From Pascua guehoae (Eukaryota > Basidiomycota > Tremellomycetes > Trichosporonales > Trichosporonaceae), in contig BCJX01000012.1 in assembly GCA_001600415.1 (NCBI GenBank), positions 753,425 through 817,424 of the forward strand: a DNA stretch of 64,000 nucleotides, in the 5' to 3' direction. The notes under the pieces are model-generated. The model saw only the letters and a list, made by a program, of their open reading frames with translations. It did no database searches and was not told the DNA's origin. Numbering within the stretch: the stretch's first letter is position 1; every line of letters begins with the position of its first letter. The translations under genes were made by a program, and so were the position numbers. Positions 54,601 to 64,000 of this stretch are shown here, piece after piece.

Positions 54601-57280
54601 GTGATGTGCAGATTAACCCGGATCGACAGATTGTGGATACCCTCCGCAACGACTGTGCAAGCCCGAGACAATGGGATGCTGGCATCTTTCCACCCCGCAC
54701 TATTGTCACCGACGGATTGGGGCTCACTTTGTTTGGGTTGTTACGACATGACGACTGCAACAGACGGTATATCGAAACAGAGGAACAGGACGACGTTGGG
54801 CAGACCAAGTGTGGTGCATCAAAACAGACTCGCATCGTCCACATCGGCAAAGTGCCCGGCTGGTGGGGTGGTGCCGGCAGTGACGTGTGAATTTGTTGAC
54901 ACCAGCTGACATCTTTGACAATGCTGCCGTTCTCTCTGTACCCACACTCCGGCTCGGAGGCTGTAACCCAGGAACCACCAAGCTACTGCTAGCTTGAGCT
55001 GGGCTCCACACAACAAAAGCACGTGAATGTGTCAACAAGTTTCGTACCTCCCCGGGTCTCCGGGTACTCGGTGCTGTGGGACCTGGGGACCTGGTGTCGT
55101 GGCGCGAGCTTGTTGACGTCGCCGCCTCTCAGGCCCCGTAGAATCCCAGCGACTCACCCAGCAACAGTCGGATCCCGGCCCTGGGAGTGTGCCTGAGATT
55201 CCGTTGTCATGCCTCGAAGCGAAGCCGGGCCCCTGGAGGCCGTCGAAGGCGTCCGAGGTCTAGTGAAGACCAGCCACCACATGCGACGTAGTCGACCAAG
55301 AGATTCTCGCGTGTGTCAGCCTCGAAGGAAACGGCAGACTACAGGGTAAATAGACCAGACCCGACCTGGCCCATGCTTGCACGGCCAAGCATCCTGAGCA
55401 GTTGACATGGCCCTGCCCCGCGCCGCAGCTTGGTATCCCTGCTTGTTTTGTTTCTTGGTCGGGTTTGGCTTTGATGTCAGGTCGTCTGTACTTCCTGTTC
55501 TGGCTAACCACATGCTGAGACGGACCAGCCACACTCTGATTTTTTTTATTGCTAAATCCCATATCAAGCGGCTGTCTGGCCTGTGCTGCTGTTTACAGCC
55601 AGCTCGCTCCCCGCCGGGCGGTATAGAGATCTCAATCGGTACTGGTTTCACACCCTCTGTATTCTCTTTCAGCCTGCTTGCCACCCTTATGATGGTCCTC
55701 TTTATTGCCCCCCCGCCGCCCGTTGCTGCGAAACGTTGCCCGCCTCCTGAAGCTCATACCGTCGACAGACCAAAGCTGCGCCATCCCTGTTCAAAAGAGC
55801 CACTCTACTAGGCTCACAAATGACGCGTTGCGCACTGCAATGAGAACAAGCTTTCCCTGATTACCGAATCTGTCTCCCTCCCCAACGACCCCCAGTTGCC
55901 GCCCAGCGATGAGTGTCAGGAATTGTGTGGTGCTCGTTGATCTGCGGTTTCTTGGCTTGGCTGGGGGGAACCGCGTAGCGCTTGCGCATGAAAGAGTGCC
56001 GTTATCGCGAGAGAAAAGCGCACAACAGTAAGCGGGTGTCGCCCTGACCAGAGGCGGCACGTCCCGCGGTGCCATTAGCGCCAACAAGAGCCCCCACAGT
56101 CTGGAACGCGTCGGTGTTTCCCCTAGGTAGGATTCAACTACACTACACGAGGATATCAAGGACAACACGGTTACCTGGACCCGCTGCCCAGCCTTCACCC
56201 TTCCGCCGATGTCGTGCCGTGTCCGCATGGCCTGGAGAAGGGTGATGTGGTGCAGTGTAGTGCAGTGCCATTCTCTGCAATGCAAAAGCTCCCTTGCGGT
56301 GGTGTCCCCTTCGCTAATCATAGGCCCGCTCGATCGTCGTTGTGGCCGCAGTCAGAGGCTATGCATGCGGGCCGCATGGGTCGGCCCAGGCCAATCAAGA
56401 GACGTTGCTTGGCAGGTCGCAGGTTACATGCAGCGGTCCGGCGGTTGGCATAGAATCATTGGGGTGGAACTGGGTACATAGAGTGCTCGTCGAGATCTCG
56501 AGGGTGAGTGAGTGTGGGGCAGTGCCGTGCAGGTCGGTTTCCTGCATGGCGTGGTAGCGTGGTGGCGTGTTGTCATCTCGTGCCCATTCATTCATGTTTG
56601 CAGACGTCATGGAGTGCGGGCAAACCAAAGCAACCGTCAGCCGCCAACCGTCAACCGTCATCGTGTCAGCTGCACCCTTTTAGCATGTTCTTTCGGGCTC
56701 GATGAAACGAGACGGAAACGGGATGGATAACCAAGGGGAGGCAAGTAGCCAAGACGCGGAGGGGGGCTGGAGGGGCAAAAGGGACTGTCGCATCATGAAG
56801 CAACGGCCAAGAGTAGTGCGTGCGTGCATCATCACAGTGTCAGTCGATGCATGCACCACGGATGATGCATCATCTTTGGTAGGTCGGTTGGCCCGTGCCG
56901 AGAGATGCGCATACGTATGGCCGTTCCGGGCTTGGGTACGGTACCTGCACAACAACCTAGTAGTAGTCTTGGTACCTACCTACCGTACGGGTTTGTTGCA
57001 GGATGATGCAGGATGTAGGGGTGATGGGATGCATCGAGGCATGGGTGCAGAGGCTGCAGAGGCTGAAGACAAGAGGCGAGTCGCGAGCCGAGCCGCCACC
57101 GCCGCCGCCGCCGCCACACAGTGTCCGTTTTGCAGGGAACCTTCGTAACCCCCCCCCCCCCCTTCACGCCTCCCGCCCTGGCGATCGACAAGCACCAAAT
57201 CCCCGAGTTACCACCCTCAATCCTAGCCCGCCCTCTGCTTGCATGCGAAAAGGGGCAGGCATGCAGCCAGCCAGCTCCAG

Positions 57281-57320
57281 TCAGGCAGTCAGGCAGTCAG
57301 GCAGTCAGGCAGTCAGGCAG
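57281..57320. repeat. 8-bp tandem repeat (TCAGGCAG)5
   Basis: Five perfect copies, continuing into looser GGCAGCCA copies to about 57348. Confidence 0.85.
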
Positions 57321-58117
57321 CTAGAGGCAGGCAGCCAGGCAGCCAGGATGGCAAAACCACTCACTGCAAGCGAGGCAGGCAACGGGTTGAGGCGAGCCAA
57401 GGCGAGGCAAGGCAAGACAAGGCAAGAGCCAAGGGTTGAAGGCAACGACCGGTATCCTGTCGGGCCCACCAGGCCACCAGGTCAGGCCTACCTCGCAGCA
57501 TGCAGTCATCATGAAGGGAGCGAGAGGGGAAAAAAAAAGAGGGAAAGAGGGAGGGAGAGAATGTGAGGGGGGGCAGGACCACAAGGGAACAACTGCGAGG
57601 ACACGGGCCAGAAGACAGGATTCTTGCCGCATGAGCACGAGGAGCCAGAATGAGCATGGCCCGCAACGCGAACCAATGCAGGTCGACCGCGAGGGAGCAA
57701 GAAACAACGCGCGAGGTCAGGTCAAACGGCGGCAAGATGGCAAGGACAAAGGACGACGACACGAGGAGCAGGAAAGGGCCAGGCAGGAAACAGCAGAGGA
57801 CGGCAAGTACCGCCGCCAGGACGCCGACGACCGCGGGGCAGAAGGCAGGCCGCGAGGCCCAACAAGCCGCCGGTCTCCCAGGTCCAGAGCCGTGCCGTGC
57901 CCAGAGCCTGTCCTCAACCCCCCAACCCCGAACATTCATCTCTTAACCCCGCCTCACGCTCGATAGCCTAAAGACGGAAACCCAGGTCAGGTCAACACTG
58001 GATCGTTGCTTGTTTCCACCACTTCTTTCTTTCCCCCCACCCGACTACATTTACGGACGCGCGGTCGACGTTTGCTTTCGCCTTCTTGTCGTCTCTCCTC
58101 TTCTCTCCATTCCCTCT

Positions 58118-58120
<3 letters not shown>

Positions 58121-58150
<30 letters not shown>
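58121..58150. repeat. (TC)n microsatellite
   Basis: About 14 TC units in the presumed leader of the bZIP gene. Confidence 0.9.
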
Positions 58151-58152
<2 letters not shown>

Positions 58153-58651
58153 CCTATCAATCACGCTTCGGAAGGCATATTCGACAGCGTTACTTGCTCT
58201 CGCTTAACAGCCCGAAAGTGTATCTGCCATTGTGTAATATAAGTTCACCGCCGTCATCGGGCTTGCTCCCAACCAACCTTGGACGCGACTCTACCTTGCT
58301 CGGCCATCCATTTTCATTCCACAGGCCGCCGACTAGGACGCTTGTAGCAAAGCAAACTACAAGCCCAAGCCCATCATCCGCACGCTTCCACTTGCCGTGC
58401 ACGCCAGTAGTGTCTGCGGCTGGTTTGCCCGACTCGGCAACTAGGTTACTAGCGGCCTGTCACCCACCCACCCACCCACCACCACCACCACCTGTAATCC
58501 CTTCCCTCCACCGCTCGCCGGCCTGCAAAGACAACACCACGCGCTGCCTGTCACCACCGTGCGATCCCGCATCGCTCACCTCCCACAAATCGCACTCCCC
58601 TTTCCCCCTTTCTCGACTCGGACGCGTCAAACAGCGACCGAGGACGCGGCG

Positions 58652-60448
58652 ATGCAGCGCTCAAACGTCGGTGCATCTGCCGGTGCTGGTGCAGGCGGAC
58701 CACCAAATCCCCCACCTGGGCAAGGGGGTTCCACCTCTGCCGACGACGGCGACAACCGCTCGCGCAATGCAAAGGCTCAGAGACGACACCGTGAGAAGCG
58801 CAAGGCTCATTTCAAGGCGGTAAGTAGCTCTCTCTCAATCTCTCGGGCATGAGCTTGGTCGACCGCCTCCCAATGTCTCGGGCATGCGCGCCCCAGGGAG
58901 TGCAAGCTAGGGAGAGGGAGGCGGGGGCGGCGCGGGGGGAGAGCTAGAACCCTGTGTCTCGTCTCTAGTAGTGTAGAGGCGGCGCCGACCGCAGAGACGC
59001 GTCTGCACGTCCCCGCGTGCTTTTTTGGTCCGAGACATACTTGCGATGCGCCGAAAGCTGACCCTGCGTTTGTCGCCGACCCCACCCATTCGATCAAATC
59101 AAATGCATATCACTCATCGCCGCCATCACCCCCCACTCCCTGTCCCTACCCCTGACCTCGCATGATCGCCATCCCATCCGTCACTCGCCAATCATGACAT
59201 TGCCACCGACAGCTCGAAGAGTCGGTCCAAGTCCTCACCGCCCAGCTCGAGGAGGCAAGGCGGCAGATGGGTGCGGCAGCGTACGCGACGGGGGCTTACC
59301 CCGGAGGCTCACGTCTCGCCTACTCGCCAGAGTCCAAGGACATGGCCCAGCTTGCCGCCGAGGTCCAGTACCTGCGTGATGAGAACGCCGAGCTGCGTCG
59401 TCAGCTGTACACGATGCGCGTCAACTACGGTCGCGGCGAGCCTGGCTCGGCTGGTGGCCCTCTGCAGCCGCAGTCTGCCGACAGTTCAAAGGTGAACACT
59501 GGTATCTGGCCCGAGGTCAAGCAGGAGGGCAGCGGCGCTCCTGGATACGGAGTCTATTCTACACAGGCAACGATTGTTTCCCCGCCGCGCATGACGAGCT
59601 CGTCCCACGGACGGACAATGTCGCACCCTGGTGACTTTGTACGTGTGAGTTGGATGAGCTGGCCTGGCATGGAATCCCACGCTGAGTCTATCCCCTCCCA
59701 TCCAGCTAACCTGGCAGGATCAGGCCGCAGAACCCGGTAGCACCTCTAGCACCAGTTCATACCCTCCCCACCTATATCAATTCGGCAACACTGTTGTCGG
59801 CGACGACAAGTGGACGTCGCAGGAAGCGATGGGTCGCCACCCTCCTCAACGCGGGTCGAGTTCGAGCTCATCCCGTGGGCGACTCATGTCATCGTCATCG
59901 GTAAGTTTAAGCTCCCGCCCGTGGAGCATGAGTTTCTCCTTTTCCTATCGCGGGCCGTGCGGGACCGACGAAATGGGTGACTGACCACCAACCCACTTGC
60001 AGGCCCCTAATACATCGCCCTATGTTGCATCGGCGCCATTCCCGACGGACCCTCGGGCCCATGCTCTGTCGACTCCCAACCCCGGCGGCGGCTACCCAGT
60101 CCGCTACGAGTCGGCAGTATACCCCGCCGTGCCTCCGCCGCACAGCCTGCCACGCAGCGCCGTCGGATCTGCCGGCTCGTCGGGCTATGCCCACGCCGCT
60201 ACCACGCCCGTCTCAGCAGGCCCATATGTACCCCGCACCGACGGCGACGTCGCGTGGGGTCAGGAAGTAAGTTGGGCGGCGTCTGTGGGCGCCCAGCCCT
60301 GACCCTTCCGCAGTCGATGCAAACCGCACCCGCTTCCGACCCCGTGTATCCGGTCACGGGGTACGAGACCCACGAAGGTGGCCAAGGTGGCCAGTGGAGT
60401 GCGACGCCAACGCCGACGACTCATACCGCACCGAGCCAACAACACTAA
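58652..60448 (+). CDS. bZIP transcription factor
   Basis: Five exons (58652-58819, 59213-59638, 59718-59900, 60003-60266, 60314-60448) encode about 391 aa. The basic region is at 35-55 with the invariant Asn-x7-Arg (N39, R47) in NRSRNAKAQRRHREKRKAHF, leading straight into LEESVQVLTAQLEEARR. A 28-residue Gly/Ala/Ser stretch then interrupts the zipper before a second heptad block (LAAEVQYLRDENAELRRQL, Leu at 0, 7, 14). The remaining 250 residues are Ser/Pro/Gly/Tyr-rich, activation-domain-like. The intron 2 donor (59638 or 59644) and acceptor (59705 or 59717) are ambiguous; all in-frame choices differ by a few residues. Intron 1 (393 nt) splits the basic region from the zipper. DNA site and pathway unknown. 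Confidence 0.85.
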
Positions 60449-61216
60449 TCGGCCCACTTGGCATGTCAACAACCGCTACACCGGTCGCCATCTCCACCCT
60501 GGGCGTCACAGTCCCAACCACCAACAATCGCTACCAAGAATCACAAACCACTCACACCACCCTCCCCGATCATCTAGCAGCCCGAACATTGGCCCGACCA
60601 TATTCCGCCAGCCTCGTCCTTTCGGTCTCTCGTCTTGCGCCTCCCGCCCCAATAGAGTATAAGAGCCGCGGCGCCCGTGGCCGCGCACCATCCTGCACAT
60701 GTGCCCTCGTGTCCCCCTCGTCGTTTTTTTTTTTGGTATCATACGTGTTTTTTTCTTTTCCTGTTTCTGGTTTTCCGCCGCCAGCCTCGTGTCTTGTCTC
60801 GTCTCGTTCGTCCAGTCTCGTCTCGCGTCTCGTCCTCGTTCTCGCCTCTGCCTCCTTACACCCCTGCGCCAAGGCTATTCCCGAAATGGAGTCTAGTCCC
60901 CGTAGCCGACGGGCAAAGCAAGTGCTGCAGTTTCAATCCCGCCGTCATTTGTGTGATTCCTGCACACTAGCGGCGGCGTTTGCCACGGCGGCACCTGCCT
61001 GTAACTGAGCAGCGCAAGCGTAGTGTGCGCTGCTACTTGTGTTTAAAATGCATACATTATGGGAGCACAGATCGGGAGAGGAGCCGGCGGGAAATCCACA
61101 GTTGCCCACAGATCCGCCAGAGTAGCCCCACACGTGCACACGCCCGGCACTGGTAGAAATGCATCGATCCCTCAAACTAAAAACAAAGGCGCCGAGACTA
61201 ATGCGCCAACGGGACG

Positions 61217-61253
61217 GACCGACGGCTGTTTGCAGTCTCAACAGCCGTCGGTC
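61217..61253. repeat. hairpin, 14-bp perfect arms and 9-nt loop
   Basis: GACCGACGGCTGTT (61217-61230) and AACAGCCGTCGGTC (61240-61253) are exact reverse complements. No T-run follows on either strand, so it is not a Pol III or bacterial-type terminator. Confidence 0.85.
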
Positions 61254-62048
61254 GCGCGCCTTTTCCCCTCCAACTAAATTAGCAGTTGCATAGGTGGCGT
61301 CTGTCATGCTCGATCTTGGTCTCGGTATTGTAGTCAAGCCGCTCCGCAATAGCGGCCAGGATTCGGCAGCAGCAGCCGAAGAAGCCCACCTGGGCCACAA
61401 TCGTCGACATCAATGTTCTGCCGCCGTTCCTTTGTGTGCAAAGTACGTCCCCCCGATCAAAATGCTGTGCAGCGCACAACCATGACTGCGTTGTGCACAG
61501 GAAACGGCTCGTTGCATGCGCCATTCGACCCAGTGTGAACTGCGAGTTGTTGCGTGGGTGACTCGCAGGAATGCTTCGTGGCATGTCCACTAGACACAAG
61601 CGACAAGCGAGCGCCCAAAGAAGAGCAAGGCAACCAAAAAAAAAGCATATCATCATACTTAGTTACCCACCAACGGCTAGTAGCCACCAGCAGCATGGAG
61701 CCGAACCAGTCGCACGCCCCGCAAGCCTCGCAAGCCCCCCGCGTTAGCACGCGCCGGCCGGCCGGCTCTATGGTAAGCATGAATGACATGACGACACCCA
61801 TGTGCACGGTTGTGCGTGTGCTAGAAGTGGGCATGTGAGTGGCCTGAGTGGGCTAGTGCCTTTGCAGTCTCCCAGTGGCTGCCGAGCGCGATGGTGCGTG
61901 CCGAAAGGCGCGTATCCGAGACGCCCAGTCGCCAGTAGTAGTTAGTAGTTCAGCATTTTGGGACACGGTCAGTGCCCGTTAGCTCTTGCCAGCGATGAAC
62001 ACGACAGCTGCGATGAACACGATAGCAGAGACAGCAGACATGCCACTA

Positions 62049-62320
62049 TACAGGTGCGGCGGGAAAGTATTGAGCCTGCCATCTTGAGCTCGGGCGCACG
62101 CGACGTTGAGCATGGATACTCTCTCTGTCAATCCAATGGTACCAGTAGCAAGCCGTGTCTCCGGTTGCCGGGGGCCCCTATGGCAGGCGCAGCGCGGCAC
62201 ATCAACGACTACAGTACAGCCTCGAGACAAGGGTCGGAGATGGCATTTCCTATACGAGACCCTGCCTGCGTGCGCCCGAGCTCAAGGTGGCAGTCCCAAT
62301 CCTTTCTGGTCACACCTGTA
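62049..62320. repeat. imperfect inverted repeat, arms about 53 bp, spacer about 166 bp
   Basis: Arm 62049-62101 and arm 62268-62320 are reverse complements over most of their length; the outermost shared word is ACAGGTG/CACCTGT and the innermost CTCGGGCGCACGC/GCGTGCGCCCGAG. Both arms carry the core found as direct repeats at 47.1-47.3 kb. Confidence 0.75.
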
Positions 62321-63813
62321 CCACCAACCGACACAGAATACGGCTATTCCAGCGTCCATACAGCGCTGCTCAAAGCCACACGCGCCCAAGTCTCGGATTC
62401 CGACGTTTCCGCTTCGTCGTGCCAACACTTGACAAGAGTGATAAACCGAGCACAAAGAGACGAGCAGACGTGCCAACCTTGCGCATGATACGGCGCCACA
62501 TGCAGCGCCACCGCGATCGAAAGTATCAAGACGCGTGTGCCTGGACATCCGAGTTGCCCGGCTTGGGTGTACCCCCCTCATCGCGACCGGACATTGCGCC
62601 ACTGCCACCCCTACCCCGGCACCGTTGAGTACACGACGCGAGTCTCCAGCAGCCTAGTTGGGCACACACTGTCGGCATCGACGAGACAAGCTTTATCGTT
62701 GCCGTTCGGCACGCGCGGTAGGACAAGATTGAGAGTCTAGTTCAACCAGAAGTTGGCGCCGCGCTGCAGGTAGGTTACCAGGGCAGACCAAATGCGGCCT
62801 TTCGCGCTTCGCGAGCTGGGTTGCGGTGCTCCCGGATGGGATGATGGGTCAAGCGGGGCTCCCGGCCCGCGATTTCCGGGTGACAAACGCAGCGGGTCAA
62901 CCTTGTTTTCTGGTCGGCAGGGTGCCGGCACTGAGCTTGTACGGTTGGCACGACGATGGTCGCGTGCGAGCTTCCAATTCGCGCATCCAAGTGTTGATTG
63001 ACGCATGTGGTACAATACGCCGTTGGAACCGCACATCCATTCTGCGAATCCCACTCATCACATGCTCCAAGACGACAACAAGACAAGACACGACAACACG
63101 CCGCTCCAAGCATAATACCAACGCAGTGCGCAGGTGGCCAGCGGCCAGCCTCCATGACCGAACAAAGTCCCAACTGACAAACAACACTGACCCAAACCCA
63201 CCGAGATCCATGTACCCACGCTCACACCAGCCACACCCCCGCGCATTCCCGCATATCGGTGCCCGCCCCCGCGCCGTTGTCAAGCTTGGTGGGATTTCCC
63301 GCACACCGCCACGATTCCAACAGAGCGACCACACGGCACTAGACTACCGGTCGGGACACTCTATCTCGCAGGATCGGCGTATCTGGTTCCGTTGGCGTTT
63401 AGCTCGCGAGGCACGGTAGTGCGTACTCGGCCTGTGCGTCATGGCTTGATGGGACACTTTGGAATGGGAAACTTGGGTGTTGCTCCTAATCGTGTTCTGC
63501 GATGTGCTTGGTGTTGGATTTGGTACAGTGCAGGAGCGACTGACAGGACTTCCAGACGTGGCATCATCGTGCTCTGTTTTTTTTTTTCTTTATCGGATCT
63601 CCACTTGAAGAGCCCGTTCACACCACTGCAACTTGATTTCGTCCGAGACAGACCACTGACAGTTGAGGAATCGGCGGACGAGGCGGGGTGCAAGCTTGAA
63701 GTGAAATATCGCCAGAGGACGAGTACATTTCAACACAAAGTCGGGTTATGGGGTTATACGTACAGTACTGCTGAAGTGCCGAGACACTGCTACAGAGACA
63801 GGGTTGGAGCTCA

Positions 63814-64000
63814 CTAAACCCCGCCGCACCCGCCTACGTCTCCGCCGTCACCCCCGCACCCGTCTCGGCCTCCGCCTCCGCCTCCGCCTCCCAAATCAGC
63901 GCCCCTGCCCCCCTTTGAGTCCCTCTCAAAGTACTTTATAAGGAGGAACCACCCCGAAGTACCATCCCACCTGCTGTCGTTTCCAAACCTGTAGGTCGCG
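63814..64000 (-). CDS. 3' end of a glycine-rich protein gene, running off the window
   Basis: Open on the minus strand from the window edge to a TAG at 63814-63816, 62 codons with no in-frame start needed. The edge-proximal part looks like folded protein (YRFGNDSRWDGTSGWFLLIK, YFERDSKGGRGADL). The end is a Gly run followed by Gly/Asp/Cys repeats (GCGGDGGDVGGCGGV). A Gly-rich, Cys-bearing tail like this is often extracellular or an interaction tail. No family can be named from the visible part. Confidence 0.5.
   Translation of the reverse strand, partial: ATYRFGNDSRWDGTSGWFLLIKYFERDSKGGRGADLGGGGGGGGRDGCGGDGGDVGGCGGV

Larger units (their letters stand above)
51677..58651. other. 7-kb gene-poor region
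   Basis: The longest stretch without a supported gene. It holds microsatellites (57281-57320, 58121-58150, GCC-type at 57095-57118), a 14-nt C-run near 57151, and a 14-bp palindrome GATGATGCATCATC at 56861. The last 650 bases are pyrimidine-rich and form the leader of the bZIP gene. Frames of 100-190 codons occur on both strands but look like chance. Confidence 0.5.
60449..63813. other. 3.4-kb intergenic region with inverted repeats
   Basis: No gene supported. Contains T-runs near 60725 and 60750, the hairpin at 61217-61253 and the inverted repeat at 62049-62320. Confidence 0.5.

Noticed and set aside
1..64000. CRISPR arrays, bacterial operons, biosynthetic cluster
   Set aside because: No regularly spaced repeats with unique spacers, genes are intron-rich and on mixed strands, and no core biosynthetic enzyme (PKS, NRPS, terpene cyclase) is present.

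Overview
The window reads as nuclear DNA of a GC-rich basidiomycete yeast. Evidence for this is the many short introns (mostly 35-60 nt, GTRNGT donors, CTRAY branch points close to the acceptor), pyrimidine-rich leaders, an intron-bearing tRNA-Ser, and the gene set: a CAP59/GT69 mannosyltransferase, ROT1, a Chs7-type chitin-synthase export chaperone and a spliced TAF7. That mix fits Tremellomycetes, probably Trichosporonales. The placement rests on gene content and style only. Gene models were assembled by hand; each was checked for reading phase across every junction.

Layout. 1-5.3 kb: an 8-bp tandem repeat at the edge, the 3' part of a GPI-anchored secreted protein, and an F-box-like protein (-). 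5.3-15.3 kb: an MFS transporter (+), ROT1 (+), the TFIIIC WD40 subunit (+) and a small secreted protein (-). 15.3-18 kb: repeat-rich spacer with palindromes and a C-rich minisatellite broken by an assembly gap, followed by a collagen-like Cys-rich secreted protein (+). 19.6-23.1 kb: a 17-exon peroxisomal acyl-CoA ligase (+) and tRNA-Ser(AGA) (-). 23.6-29.6 kb: a proline-rich protein (+), a pepsin-like protein with a degenerate active site (-), and a second F-box-like protein (+). 30-41.6 kb is the dense core: GT69 mannosyltransferase (-), cardiolipin synthase (-), a charged LRR protein (+), TAF7 (-) and CHS7 (-). 41.6-64 kb is gene-poor: a ricin-B-type secreted lectin (+), tRNA-Gly(GCC) (-), an FAD amine-oxidase-like protein (-), a bZIP factor (+) and, at the right edge, the glycine-rich end of a gene on the minus strand. 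Spacers of 3-7 kb here carry small direct and inverted repeats.

Functionally this is ordinary chromosomal mosaic, not an operon. Several products share the secretory pathway and cell surface (ROT1, GT69, CHS7, GPI protein, collagen-like protein, lectin, small secreted protein). Others serve transcription (TFIIIC, TAF7, bZIP) and lipid metabolism (acyl-CoA ligase, cardiolipin synthase). The items most worth a second look are the pepsin-like protein whose second catalytic Asp is Arg and which needs a GC-AG intron, the CxTGxC collagen-like protein, the glycine-rich partial gene at the right edge, and a short repeat family shared by the 47-kb and 62-kb spacers.
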